From positions 62,001 through 126,000 of the forward strand of contig NZ_JBANFI010000005.1 in the NCBI RefSeq assembly GCF_045055655.1: a stretch of DNA of 64,000 nucleotides, written 5' to 3'. Under the pieces are notes generated by a model. It searched no databases, had not been told where the DNA came from, and saw only the letters and a list, made by a program, of their open reading frames with translations. Below, piece by piece: positions 41,846 to 51,023 of this stretch. Made by a program: the position numbers and the translations under genes. Source of the DNA: Marinospirillum alkalitolerans (GTDB lineage: Bacteria; Pseudomonadota; Gammaproteobacteria; Pseudomonadales; Halomonadaceae). The number at the start of each line of letters is the position of its first letter. Position 1 is the stretch's first letter.

Positions 41846-42819
41846 AGCAGATGAACCTCTTGCAAGCCATTAATTCAGCGCTGGATCTGGCGATGGCACA
41901 GGATGAGCGCGTCCTGTGTTTTGGCGAGGATGTTGGGGCCTTTGGTGGCGTGTTTCGTGCCACCAGCCAGCTGCAACAGAAATACGGCCAGCAGCGCTGT
42001 TTTAACACCCCCTTGACCGAGCAGGGCATTATCGGCTTTGCCAATGGTTTAGCCGCGCAGGGGCAGTTGCCGGTGGCTGAGATTCAGTTTGCGGATTATA
42101 TCTTTCCTGCCTTTGATCAAATCGTGAATGAAACCGCTAAGTACCGCTATCGCTCAGGCAACCAGTTCAATGTGGGTGGGCTGACCATTCGCAGTCCTTA
42201 CGGTGGCGGTATTCATGGCGGTCTCTACCACTCGCAATCACCCGAAGCCTACTTCACCCATACGCCCGGTTTGAAGGTAGTGGTGCCGCGCAATCCAGAG
42301 CAGGCGAAGGGCCTGTTGCTGGCGGCGATTCGTGACCCTGATCCGGTGCTCTTTTTTGAGCCGAAAAAACTCTATCGTGCTGCAGTGGGTCCAGTGCCAG
42401 AAGAAGACTATATGCACCCCTTGGGTCAGGCTGAAGTCTTGCGTGAAGGTCAGGACATTACGCTGGTGGCTTGGGGGGCGCAGGTACAAACGATAGAACA
42501 GGCGGCCGATCAGGCGGCAGAGCTGGGTATTTCCTGCGAAGTGATCGATCTGCGTAGCCTGCTGCCCTGGGATCAGGAGACACTGGCGCGCTCGCTGCGT
42601 AAAACGGGGCGCATGGTCATCAATCATGAAGCCCCACGCACCAGCGGTTTTGGTGCCGAGCTGGTGGCCAGCTTGCAAGAAAACTGTTTTTACTCCTTAG
42701 AAGCACCGATTCGACGTGTCACAGGCTGGGATACGCCCTTCCCCTTGGCGCTGGAGAAGGAATACTTCCCCAATGCCTTGCGGACTCTTGATGCAATTCA
42801 AGCCTGTTTGGATGACTAA
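41842..42819 (+). CDS. bkdA2: 2-oxoisovalerate dehydrogenase E1 beta subunit
   Basis: Partner of E1 alpha, 325 residues from ATG 41842. It has the transketolase-like pyrimidine domain with LCFGEDVGAFGGVFRAT, TPLTEQGIIGFANGLA and the C-terminal domain with VIDLRSLLPWD. The start shares four bases with the alpha stop, so equal amounts of the two subunits are expected. An in-frame extension back into the alpha gene is rejected. Confidence 0.95.
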   Translation: MKQMNLLQAINSALDLAMAQDERVLCFGEDVGAFGGVFRATSQLQQKYGQQRCFNTPLTEQGIIGFANGLAAQGQLPVAEIQFADYIFPAFDQIVNETAKYRYRSGNQFNVGGLTIRSPYGGGIHGGLYHSQSPEAYFTHTPGLKVVVPRNPEQAKGLLLAAIRDPDPVLFFEPKKLYRAAVGPVPEEDYMHPLGQAEVLREGQDITLVAWGAQVQTIEQAADQAAELGISCEVIDLRSLLPWDQETLARSLRKTGRMVINHEAPRTSGFGAELVASLQENCFYSLEAPIRRVTGWDTPFPLALEKEYFPNALRTLDAIQACLDD

Positions 42820-42829
42820 GGAGCAGAAG

Positions 42830-44116
42830 ATGAAAATTGATTTTATCCTGCCGGATATCGGTGAAGGCATCGTTGAATGTGAGCTGGTGGAATGGCATGT
42901 GGCTGAAGGCGAAGCCGTGACGGAAGATCAACCTGTTGCGGAGGTGATGACCGACAAGGTGATGGTTGAAATCACCGCTATGCACACCGGCAAGCTGCTC
43001 CAGCATTATTGGAAGAAGGGCGAGATCGCGCGCGTGGGTCAGCCCCTGTATCAAATTGAGGTTGAGGGGGAGGCGGCCCAGCAGCATGAGCAGCCAGGTG
43101 AACAGACAAGCGCAGCCCTGCCAAAGACGCCTGAGCCCAAAACGGCGGCCCCAGCGAGCGACGCCGCTGCCAGTTCGCAGGTGGATCGGGCTGTGGCCTC
43201 GCAACAGAGCGCAGCAACATCCGCGCCGCTGCTGGAGAAGCCTCTTGCCAGCCCAGCTGTGCGTCGTTTGGCGCGCGAGTTGGAGCTGGATCTGCATCAG
43301 GTGCAAGGCAGTGGCAAAGAAGGCCGCATCTTGAAGGAAGACCTGCTGGCCTATCAAACGGCTCCGGCTGTTGAATCATCTGCAAGGGCCGCTGCATCAG
43401 CGCACACCAGTCTCGCGGGCAAGACTCAGCGTCTAAAAGGTATTCAGGCGGCCATGGCCAAGCAGATGCAGCTGGCGTGGCAGGTGCCCACTTTTACCTA
43501 TGTAGAAGAGATCGATGTCACTGAATTGCTCAAGGTGCGCGCCCAGTTGAAGCCCCAGTTTGAGCAGCAGGGCATTAAGCTGAGCCTGATGCCTTTGATG
43601 ATGAAGGCGCTCGCCTTAGCGATTGCGGACTTCCCAATTCTGAATAGCCGTGTCAATGCAGAGTGCAGCGAGATCACCTATCTGGATGACATTAATATCG
43701 GCATGGCCGCAGCAACACCGCATGGTCTTCTCGTCCCGAATGTGAAGCGGGTGCAGGATCTCACACTGCAACAGATCGCGCAGCAGGTGACGAGCTTAAC
43801 TGAGGCTGCACGCCAAGGGCGTCTGAGTGCTGAGTCGATGCAAGGAGGAACGATCAGTATTTCCAATATTGGTGCCCTTGGGGGAACGGTCGCCACGCCG
43901 ATCCTGAATGTGCCAGAAGTTGCCATCGTGGCTTTAGGGCGAGTGCAGCGCCTGCCGCGCTTTAATGCGCAGGGCGAGGTCGAGGCCCGAGATCTGATTC
44001 AGGTCAGCTGGTCGGGTGATCATCGTGTGCTTGATGGTGCCACTATGGCCAGCTTCTGCCGCTGTTGGCAGGGTTATCTGGAACAACCTATCACGATGCT
44101 GGCGCAATTGCGCTAA
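42830..44116 (+). CDS. bkdB: Branched-chain 2-oxoacid dehydrogenase E2 (dihydrolipoyl acyltransferase)
   Basis: Core subunit of the complex, 428 residues from ATG 42830. Domains in order: lipoyl domain with the modified Lys43 in VMTDKVMVE; an Ala/Gln/Pro-rich linker; a subunit-binding domain with ASPAVRRLARELELDL; and the acyltransferase domain ending in WSGDHRVLDGATM, which has the catalytic HxxxDG. TAAGGAG before the ATG is a good ribosome-binding site. An E3 (lpd) gene, usually last in the bkd operon, is missing here, so a shared E3 from elsewhere is implied. Confidence 0.95.
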   Translation: MKIDFILPDIGEGIVECELVEWHVAEGEAVTEDQPVAEVMTDKVMVEITAMHTGKLLQHYWKKGEIARVGQPLYQIEVEGEAAQQHEQPGEQTSAALPKTPEPKTAAPASDAAASSQVDRAVASQQSAATSAPLLEKPLASPAVRRLARELELDLHQVQGSGKEGRILKEDLLAYQTAPAVESSARAAASAHTSLAGKTQRLKGIQAAMAKQMQLAWQVPTFTYVEEIDVTELLKVRAQLKPQFEQQGIKLSLMPLMMKALALAIADFPILNSRVNAECSEITYLDDINIGMAAATPHGLLVPNVKRVQDLTLQQIAQQVTSLTEAARQGRLSAESMQGGTISISNIGALGGTVATPILNVPEVAIVALGRVQRLPRFNAQGEVEARDLIQVSWSGDHRVLDGATMASFCRCWQGYLEQPITMLAQLR

Positions 44117-44148
44117 AAAAAATCGGCCTCTTTTATAGAGGCCGATCT
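44113..44148 (-). terminator. Terminator between bkdB and the TRAP genes
   Basis: ATCGGCCTC/GAGGCCGAT stem (44124-44148) followed on the minus strand by eight T residues. It mainly serves the minus-strand TRAP operon and reaches into the last codons of bkdB. Confidence 0.85.
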
Positions 44149-44185
44149 CATTGCATCCTTCACGACTGGGTGTCGTTGCCTTGCT

Positions 44186-46195
44186 CTACTGAGAAGGCGT
44201 CAAGCTGTGGGTTTCGCGCTTCGCTTGGACGTAGTTGAAGAGCATCAACGCTATCACCAGCGCCATCCCGATCAGATCAGTGCGCCCTTCAGGGAAGATC
44301 AGCATCAAAGCCCCCGCCGCCATTGCCAAGCGCATCAAGGCGGGCATGCGCGTCTTGAAGTAGCCTTCAACCGAGGCGCTCAGTGCAATAATCCCTAGTA
44401 TCGAGGTCACCACGATGGTGAGGATCACCGTAATATCGGGAATGGAGAACACACGCGCATTCACATCCAAATCAGTGGCATCAATCATCAGCATCGCGGG
44501 GTTGTAAACAAACATAAACGGAATGATAAACCCTGCCAAAGCCAGTTTCAGTGATTGGAAGCCTGTCTTCATGGGATCACCACCAGCAATACCAGCACCT
44601 GCAAAGGCAGCCAGAGCAACAGGCGGTGTGATGTTGGCAAAAAGACCAAAGTAGAAGACGAACATATGCGCGACCAGAATGGGAATATCAAAGTTGGCCA
44701 ACGCAGGTGCCGCCATGGTTGCGGTAATGATATAGGCTGGGATTGAGGGGAGGCCCATGCCCAGAATCATCGAAGCAATCATGGTGAAGAAGAGGGTCAA
44801 AAAGAGCGAACCGGCACCAATGCTCATGATCGATGAAGTCATCACCGTTCCAAAGCTGGTTAAGCCGACCACACCGATAATGATGCCCACCACAGCACAG
44901 GCTGCCATCACCGACAGAGACTGGCGTGCGCCATCAGCTAAGGCATCCAGAATATCTTTGATCGACATGCGCGTGGATGCCCGCAGTGAACTGACACCAA
45001 TGGTCAACAAGATGGTGTAGAAGGCCGCAAAGCTCACCGGCACAGACTGGTAGAGGAAGTAAACCAGCGCGAAGATCGGCAGCAGCAAATGGCCGCGTTC
45101 TTTGAGTACATCCCAAGCGCGTGGCAGATCAGCCTTAGGAATGCCTTTGAGGTTATCCTTGCCTGCGCGCAGATGCACCTGGGTGATCACGCCAAGATAG
45201 TACAAGAAGGCAGGGAGGATGGCGGCCAGTACGATGGTGCCGTAGCTCACGCCAGTTGTTTCCGCCATGATAAAGGCGCTGGCCCCCATGATGGGCGGTA
45301 AAATCTGCCCACCGACCGAAGCGCTGGCCTCGACTGCACCGGCAAAGTTGCGGTGATAGCCGATCTTCTTCATCAGCGGGATGGTGAAGGCGCCCGTTCC
45401 GACAACGTTTGCCACCGCTGTACCGTTAATACTGCCCATAAAGCCACTTGAAATGACCGCGACCTTGGCTGGACCGCCTTGCTTGTGGCCTGCCAGTGCT
45501 AACGCCAGATCATTAAAGAGCTGGCCCATGCCTGATTTGGCCAAAAAGGCACCAAACAAGATGAACAGGAAGATAAAGTTAACCGAGGCACCAATGGCGG
45601 AAGAGTAGAGACCTTCGGTTTTCAGGTACATATGGCCAAAGATATCGCCCAGATCAAAATTCCGCGTCAGCAGGCGATCGGGCATGATGTCCAGATGGCT
45701 GACAAAGGGGTAGGCTAAGAAAATCAGCGCCAGAATCGGCAAGGCCAAGCCCATGGTCCGTCGCGCCGCTTCCAGCACCAGCAGTACGGTGACCATACCC
45801 ATCGCAATATCGAGGGTGTTGGGTATCCCGCCACGGGTGGTCATGATGTTCTGGTATTCCATCACCAGATAGCCCAGCGTGACGATAGAGGCCAACACCA
45901 TCAACCAATCATCCCAGCTGGCTCGTGCCCGACTGGCTTTGTTGTTGCTTGGATACAGTAGAAAAATCAACACCAAGCCAATCGCTACGTGGGTTGCACG
46001 CTGGAGAAGCTCAGGGAGTGGAAAATAGGTGATATAAAGGTGAAAAACGGAATAGCTGATCGCGAGCAGCATCACCAGCAGGCCAAGTGGGGAGTGCCCC
46101 AGATGGCGTGTCGCGGATTGGCGATCGAGCTTTTCGAGCAGAGCCTGTTGTTCTGCTGTCGTCGCGCTGTCCGTTGGAGTTTCATTCGGGCGCAT
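44186..46195 (-). CDS. TRAP transporter permease, fused small/large subunit (TAXI type)
   Basis: Inner-membrane protein of about 669 residues and many hydrophobic segments. It combines the small (DctQ-like) and large (DctM-like) TRAP subunits in one chain, as is usual for TAXI systems. The large part has GFMGSINGTAVANVVGTGAFTIPLM, VGGQILPPIMGASAF and LGMGLPSIPAYIITA, and the end has FGLFANITPPVALAAFAGAGIA. AAGGAA seven bases before ATG 46195 fixes the start; a TTG at 46213 is less likely. The gene overlaps the end of the DUF1850 gene by 14 bases. Substrate unknown; related systems move organic acids such as glutamate or 2-oxoglutarate. Confidence 0.92.
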   Translation of the reverse strand: MRPNETPTDSATTAEQQALLEKLDRQSATRHLGHSPLGLLVMLLAISYSVFHLYITYFPLPELLQRATHVAIGLVLIFLLYPSNNKASRARASWDDWLMVLASIVTLGYLVMEYQNIMTTRGGIPNTLDIAMGMVTVLLVLEAARRTMGLALPILALIFLAYPFVSHLDIMPDRLLTRNFDLGDIFGHMYLKTEGLYSSAIGASVNFIFLFILFGAFLAKSGMGQLFNDLALALAGHKQGGPAKVAVISSGFMGSINGTAVANVVGTGAFTIPLMKKIGYHRNFAGAVEASASVGGQILPPIMGASAFIMAETTGVSYGTIVLAAILPAFLYYLGVITQVHLRAGKDNLKGIPKADLPRAWDVLKERGHLLLPIFALVYFLYQSVPVSFAAFYTILLTIGVSSLRASTRMSIKDILDALADGARQSLSVMAACAVVGIIIGVVGLTSFGTVMTSSIMSIGAGSLFLTLFFTMIASMILGMGLPSIPAYIITATMAAPALANFDIPILVAHMFVFYFGLFANITPPVALAAFAGAGIAGGDPMKTGFQSLKLALAGFIIPFMFVYNPAMLMIDATDLDVNARVFSIPDITVILTIVVTSILGIIALSASVEGYFKTRMPALMRLAMAAGALMLIFPEGRTDLIGMALVIALMLFNYVQAKRETHSLTPSQ

Positions 46196-46673
46196 GGCAG
46201 GTTTCCTTCGCAAATAAAGTCAAAATCAAGGGTCGAGATTGCAGCGTAAAATGGACCGATGTCATTTGTTCTACCCAGGTTGAAAAATAATACTTTTCGC
46301 TGGGTGTGATGATCTGGGCGTCCATACTCGGAGAAATAAACCAATGAAGCTCATTGAAGTGGCGCTCCAAGGTATATTCCAGCACTCCCTCTTGCTGACT
46401 CGCGCTGGGCGTGAGTTGATAGGGGGAGCCTGCACCGAAGCTTTCCATGCGGGTGGTGTACAGCAAAAAACCACTGGCAACCAGCTGGTAATCTTCTTCC
46501 CAGCGGCTGTGTTCGACAGAATGTATCCAGGATAAGGTGAAACGAGGGGTGTTGAGCTGGCAGGCAAAGCCTTCTGCCTCGATGATCAGACGTGGCACAG
46601 GCCAGCTACTGAACACCAGCAGGAGCAGGCCGAAACCTGCTCCATACACCAGCTTACTGGGCAACCTCATCAT
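46182..46673 (-). CDS. DUF1850 protein, TAXI-TRAP accessory component
   Basis: Protein of 164 residues with one N-terminal membrane segment (YGAGFGLLLLVFSSWPV) and an exported beta-rich part containing FTLSWIHSVEHSRWEEDYQ, a pattern typical of DUF1850. This family is encoded almost only next to TAXI-type TRAP permeases and is thought to be an extra transporter subunit. Both of its neighbours overlap it, by about 20 bases at its start and 14 at its end, so the three genes are one operon. Confidence 0.88.
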   Translation of the reverse strand: MMRLPSKLVYGAGFGLLLLVFSSWPVPRLIIEAEGFACQLNTPRFTLSWIHSVEHSRWEEDYQLVASGFLLYTTRMESFGAGSPYQLTPSASQQEGVLEYTLERHFNELHWFISPSMDAQIITPSEKYYFSTWVEQMTSVHFTLQSRPLILTLFAKETCHAPE

Positions 46674-47628
46674 AGTAACGCTGTGCACCTGGGTGCAGTG
46701 GCGCAACCAGGCCTTGCTGAGCACGCTCTAAGGAGACATCACGCACAGCTTGGTGGGCGCTGAGCAGCTGTGGCAGGCTCTCAAAGAAGGTGCGCGTCAG
46801 ACGATACACATCATTCTCAGACAGATCTTCACGCACAACCAGCGCATTCATGATGGCCGCAGTAGGAATGGCTTCTGCATTGCCATAGGTGTTGGCTGGA
46901 ATCTCTAAGCCCACAAAGTAGGGGCGATCGGCGATGATTGGGCTTAAACGCTCAGGCGTAATGGTGACCAGCTTCAGATCAAAGCTTTGTGCCAATTCCA
47001 TTAAAGAAGCGTTGGGGATGCCGCTGGTTAAGAAGGCTGCATCAATACGGCCAGCACGCAGGCCATCGGCCGCTTCGGCATAACCCAGATAATCCACACG
47101 CAGGTCGTTATAGGTGATGCCATGACCATTCAGCAGAGTGCGGGCGCTCACTTCTACACCTGAGTTTTGTGCACCCACGGCAACGCGCTTGCCGCGCAGA
47201 TCATCCAGCGTCTCGATGCCGGAGCGTTGTGAAGTCACAACCTGCACATAGTTAGGATATAAGGCTGCAATTTGACGCACGTTTTCAATAGGTGTTGCAA
47301 AGCTATTTTCACCATTGATGCCATAGCTTAAAACGTCACTCATTAAAAAAGCCATTTCAACACGGTTACCGGCCAACAGGTTCATGTTTTCAACCGAGGC
47401 ACCGGTGGTTTGTGTGCGCGCATTCACGCCATACACACGGTTATATTGTTCAGCTAAGTTGGTCGCAATAATATTATAAGGACCAGAAGCACCGCCGGTA
47501 GCAATGGTGATCAGGCGCGCATCCAAGCGATCACGCTCTGTATCCTCTGCTTGTTCACTGGAGCAAGCCGCCAAACCGCCAGCCAAGATTAGCGCCATCA
47601 CGCCGCTCAATAGGCTTTTTGTTTTCAT
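46654..47628 (-). CDS. TAXI-family TRAP solute-binding lipoprotein
   Basis: Substrate-binding protein of the TRAP system, 324 residues from ATG 47628. Lipobox LAAC (Cys22) predicts membrane tethering. The TAXI family pattern ITIATGGASGPYNIIATNLAE opens the mature protein, and LRGKRVAVGAQNSGVEVSA follows mid-chain. GAGGAAG before the ATG supports this start. It is the first gene of the operon and divergent from umuD. Confidence 0.92.
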   Translation of the reverse strand: MKTKSLLSGVMALILAGGLAACSSEQAEDTERDRLDARLITIATGGASGPYNIIATNLAEQYNRVYGVNARTQTTGASVENMNLLAGNRVEMAFLMSDVLSYGINGENSFATPIENVRQIAALYPNYVQVVTSQRSGIETLDDLRGKRVAVGAQNSGVEVSARTLLNGHGITYNDLRVDYLGYAEAADGLRAGRIDAAFLTSGIPNASLMELAQSFDLKLVTITPERLSPIIADRPYFVGLEIPANTYGNAEAIPTAAIMNALVVREDLSENDVYRLTRTFFESLPQLLSAHQAVRDVSLERAQQGLVAPLHPGAQRYYDEVAQ

Positions 47629-47841
47629 GTCAATCTTCCTCTGTGTTTTATCTGTTATCAATATTGCTTTTTACTAAACAAGCATCATCTATCCAGTTGT
47701 GACTGGTTTTTTTGATGACTCTTCAGTCAAAAGACGTCAGAGATTAAAACAACCAAGCAAAATTGTCATCCATTTTATCCGTGCAGGCTGGGTTTCAGGG
47801 CTGCAGTGATGTGGGAGGTTGCATCTTGGTCATGAATTAAT

Positions 47842-47861
47842 TACTGTATAAAAAATCAGTA
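47842..47861 (+). promoter_or_regulatory. LexA (SOS) box of umuDC
   Basis: TACTGTATAAAAAATCAGTA matches the E. coli LexA consensus TACTGTATATATATACAGTA at 17 of 20 positions. It ends 15 bases before the umuD start. Induction by DNA damage is the expected behaviour. Confidence 0.9.
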
Positions 47862-47876
47862 TCGTGGAGGGGTGTC

Positions 47877-48320
47877 ATGACACCTTCAATTGATTGGCTA
47901 GGACAAGCACTGGTGCAAGAGTCTCGACTGGCTATTCCCCTGTATCAAGATGCCGTCAGTGCTGGCTTTCCTTCTCCTGCACAAGAGGATGTGGAGCGGA
48001 CACTGGATTTAAATACCCTCTGTATTCAGCATCCGGCAGCGACCTTTTTTGTCCGTGCTCAGGGCGAGAGCATGATCGAAGCTGGTATTTTTGCTGGAGA
48101 TATTCTGGTTGTGGATCGTGCACTCACCGCACGTCATGGCGATATCGTCATTGCGCGTCTTTTTGGTGAGCACACCGTGAAAGAGCTGGCGCTCCGCCCT
48201 CAGGTGCGTCTGGTGCCGCGCCATGCTGGGTGGCCTGAGATCCCCATTCCAGAGGGCGCGGATCTGGAGATTTTGGGGGTGGTGACTTTTGTGCTGCATG
48301 CATTGAGAGGCGCGGGCTAA
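47877..48320 (+). CDS. umuD: UmuD, self-cleaving subunit of DNA polymerase V
   Basis: LexA-like protein of 147 residues. RecA filaments trigger self-cleavage, here at Ala29-Gly30 in SAGFPSP. The catalytic dyad is Ser65 (GESMIEAGI) and Lys102 (HTVKEL). UmuD'2 then binds UmuC to form the translesion polymerase. GGAGGGG precedes ATG 47877. Its stop overlaps the umuC start (TAATG). Confidence 0.95.
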   Translation: MTPSIDWLGQALVQESRLAIPLYQDAVSAGFPSPAQEDVERTLDLNTLCIQHPAATFFVRAQGESMIEAGIFAGDILVVDRALTARHGDIVIARLFGEHTVKELALRPQVRLVPRHAGWPEIPIPEGADLEILGVVTFVLHALRGAG

Positions 48321-49570
48321 TGTATGCGCTGGTGGATTGCAACAGCTTCTACGCCAGTTGTGAAAAGCTCTTTCGGCCTGATTTGCGTGATCGGCCTGTC
48401 GTTGTGCTGTCAGGGCAGGAGGGATGTGTGGTGGCCTGCTCAGCCGAAGCCAAGGCCTTGGGTATCCAGATTGGCGTGCCTGTCTTTCAAATTTCGGCCT
48501 TGATCCAAGCCGAGGGGGTGGTCTGCTTTGCGGCCAACTTTGCCCTCTATGCCGATCTTTCGCAACGTGTCATGGCCACGCTCGAAGCCCATGCGCCAGA
48601 GGTGGAAATCTACTCCATTGATGAAGCCTTTGTGCATTTACAGGGATTGACTGCCCCTTGGCAGGCCATAGGGCAGCAGCTGCGAGCCAAGGTCGCGCAG
48701 TGGACGGGCATACGCACCTGTGTGGGCATTGCACCCACTCGGACCTTGGCGAAGTTAGCAAACTATGCTGCCAAGCGTTATCCAGCCACCCAAGGGGTTG
48801 TAGATTTATCCGCTCCAGAGCGCCAACGTCGCCTGCTAGCACTCTTGCCGGTTCGTGCAGTGTGGGGCGTTGGGCGGCAATTGGCGGCGCAACTTGAATC
48901 CCAAGGTAAAATCAGCGCTTTAGACTTGGCCGATTCCGATCCCGCCTGGATTCGAAAGCACTTCTCCTTGACGCTGGAGCGGACGGTGCGTGAGCTGAGA
49001 GGCCAATCCTGCTTGCGGCTGCGTCAGGTGCATAGTGCCAAGCAACAGCTGATTTGTTCGCGCTCCTTTAGTGAACGCATTACTGACTTTACGCGCTTGC
49101 GAGAGGCCATCAGTCTTTTTACCACCCGAGCGGCGCGTAAACTGCGTCAAGAAGAGCGTCTGGCAAAGAAAATCACCGTGTTTATTCGTACTAGCCCGCA
49201 TCAGGCAGGCTACTATGCCAATAGCGCGACACTGGATTTGCTGGAACCCAGTGCGGATACACGGCGTTTGATTGAAATGGCGCATCAAGTTCTCAAATCG
49301 ATTTGGAAGCCCGGACCGCGCTATATGAAGGCAGGTGTGATTTTAAGTGATTTCTATGCCCCAGGCTGTTGGCAGCCTTCTCTATTAGAGGATATCCCCC
49401 GTAAGCCGCAGAGCGCCAAATTAATGCAGGTCTTGGACCAATTGCATCAACGAGGCGTCGGGGAGGTTTTTTTTGCCGCTCAGGGAGTGAGGGGTGTTGG
49501 AACTCGTCAGTCTGCGCTACAGTCACCGGCCTATACCACGCGCTGGAGTGATCTTCCTCGAGTCAGCTAA
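48320..49570 (+). CDS. umuC: UmuC, catalytic subunit of DNA polymerase V
   Basis: Y-family error-prone polymerase of 416 residues. The metal-binding aspartate is in LVDCNSFYASCE, the second acidic pair in YSIDEAFVH, and the helix-hairpin-helix region follows ALLPVRAVWGVG. The C-terminal little-finger and UmuC tail are complete. It is translated with umuD through a one-base overlap. The LexA box upstream of umuD controls both. Confidence 0.95.
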   Translation: MYALVDCNSFYASCEKLFRPDLRDRPVVVLSGQEGCVVACSAEAKALGIQIGVPVFQISALIQAEGVVCFAANFALYADLSQRVMATLEAHAPEVEIYSIDEAFVHLQGLTAPWQAIGQQLRAKVAQWTGIRTCVGIAPTRTLAKLANYAAKRYPATQGVVDLSAPERQRRLLALLPVRAVWGVGRQLAAQLESQGKISALDLADSDPAWIRKHFSLTLERTVRELRGQSCLRLRQVHSAKQQLICSRSFSERITDFTRLREAISLFTTRAARKLRQEERLAKKITVFIRTSPHQAGYYANSATLDLLEPSADTRRLIEMAHQVLKSIWKPGPRYMKAGVILSDFYAPGCWQPSLLEDIPRKPQSAKLMQVLDQLHQRGVGEVFFAAQGVRGVGTRQSALQSPAYTTRWSDLPRVS

Positions 49571-49586
49571 TCTCGATCAGAGGCTT

Positions 49587-49940
49587 CTAGATTTGCGGCT
49601 CATTGGTCTGTTCAGCAGGCTTATTCTGTGCATTTGGCGGTGGATCAGGAATAAAATCGATCTGCTGCTGATCATGACGGCGTTTCTCAAGCAGCAGCGC
49701 AATCAACAGCAGGCTCGTGGAGCCGGCAAAGACCCACGCCACCCAGCCTTGTGAAAATAAAGCCAAGCAGGCGCAGATCAAGGCTCCTAAAAAGAGCAGT
49801 CCAACAGGTGAGCTATCGGCTTGGCCTAAGGATGCCAATCTTGCTGTCTGATCTCTGGCACGAGCGGGCCGCTGCATCAGTGATCTGGAGCCAGAAGCTG
49901 AATAATCAATCAGATGGGTGTGCTGCTGCTGAAGAGTCAT
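49587..49940 (-). CDS. Small hypothetical membrane protein
   Basis: Protein of 117 residues with two adjacent membrane helices (about 46-63 and 66-84) and a polar Pro/Asn/Gln-rich tail. A perfect ribosome-binding site AAGGAGGT lies just before ATG 49940. It is convergent with umuC, 16 bases apart. Family not recognised. Confidence 0.65.
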   Translation of the reverse strand: MTLQQQHTHLIDYSASGSRSLMQRPARARDQTARLASLGQADSSPVGLLFLGALICACLALFSQGWVAWVFAGSTSLLLIALLLEKRRHDQQQIDFIPDPPPNAQNKPAEQTNEPQI

Positions 49941-50137
49941 GTAACCTCCTTGTTTTGATCTGTATCTTATTGAATCAGAGAGTGGTTAAATGTCAATCAC
50001 ATTCAGGGTGAGCAGAACAAAAACAAGATGAAATCCGATCTAGATCAACAGGGATAGGGTGTAGGATGCAGCGCCTGCTGGCTGCTGGTTATAACATGGT
50101 GCATAACCATTTCACATAACAAAGAAGGAGGTGATGC

Positions 50138-50470
50138 ATGAGAATAGAGGATGAAATCTATGTCAGTCTTGATCAGGGTATCCGGCTGAGTTTGCCTTCT
50201 TTATGGGATCAAGCTTGGATCAATATCACCTGGCTGGATGACTCTATTGGTGTCGATGGGGAGTATTTATCACCAGAAACGGATGAAGTGCAGTTTTTCT
50301 CTGTTCAGGATCAAGCCTTTGATGACTTAGAAGACTTGTATCAAATCATGATGAAACGCGGTGATGCTCGGTGGAATCGGGCTCGATATACCTTGCGTCC
50401 ACAAGGTGAATTCAGTTTTGATGTGGAGTGGGATCAAGCCTTGGCTGATCAGGTTGATGTTGCGCACTAG
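50138..50470 (+). CDS. YezG/DUF600-type immunity-like protein, copy A
   Basis: Acidic protein of 110 residues. The C-terminal pattern RWNRARYTLRPQGEFSFDVEWD matches the DUF600/YezG family, members of which neutralise nuclease toxins such as YeeF. AAGGAGGTG precedes the ATG. A paralogue follows 142 bases downstream. No toxin gene is present nearby, so this is an orphan immunity-type gene. Confidence 0.72.
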   Translation: MRIEDEIYVSLDQGIRLSLPSLWDQAWINITWLDDSIGVDGEYLSPETDEVQFFSVQDQAFDDLEDLYQIMMKRGDARWNRARYTLRPQGEFSFDVEWDQALADQVDVAH

Positions 50471-50612
50471 ACTTTTGTATTCCTGTATTGCGATTTTTAG
50501 TTTTATTGTGGAAGGGTAAGGCCAATGGAGTTGAGTGTTGATTCGCGCCTTGCTTCCTAAATCAAAATGGGCTTATTGATTAGATTGAATGGAATAATGC
50601 GGATGGATAAAG

Positions 50613-50951
50613 ATGAAAGAAAATGAAAAGGATGTTTGTCTGAAAATTGCGCAGGGTCTTGCTCGCTCAATTGAAGAGGAGTGGTCTGCTGCGTTGGTTG
50701 TATTTGATGACCTGCTAGAAGCTGGTGAGTTTGATTGCACCTATCAACAGGCGGGCTCTTTAGAGGTCGAGAAAGATTTTGATATTGATTATTCAATCTA
50801 TCTTCTTTTTAAGCAGCTGCGCCAGGTGATGGATGAAAATAAAGCAGACGCTTGGAATCGCGCAAGATTTAAACTCTATCCAACAGGTCAATTTTGTGTT
50901 GATTTTGAATGGGATCAGGGGCTTGCGGATGAAGTCGAGGCCAGCTCATAG
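50613..50951 (+). CDS. YezG/DUF600-type immunity-like protein, copy B
   Basis: Acidic protein of 112 residues, paralogue of the gene at 50138. The two agree in the C-terminal third (WNRARFKLYPTGQFCVDFEW and the following DQGLADEV), while their N-terminal halves differ strongly, as expected for immunity proteins following different toxins. The ribosome-binding site is weaker than for copy A. The gene is A+T rich relative to the chromosome. Confidence 0.7.
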   Translation: MKENEKDVCLKIAQGLARSIEEEWSAALVVFDDLLEAGEFDCTYQQAGSLEVEKDFDIDYSIYLLFKQLRQVMDENKADAWNRARFKLYPTGQFCVDFEWDQGLADEVEASS

Positions 50952-50980
50952 ATCGTTAATCGTGGCGTTGATCTAGGAAA

Positions 50981-51019
50981 CCTCTGATCAACGTCATGAG
51001 CGCAGTAGTTAATCAGAGG
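50981..51019. repeat. Imperfect repeat with terminal inverted repeats, copy 2
   Basis: CCTCTGAT...ATCAGAGG bracket a core that shares 24 of its first 25 bases with the copy at 29320-29344. Like copy 1 it lies between two convergent genes, so a terminator role is possible. Confidence 0.5.
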
Positions 51020-51023
51020 CTTT

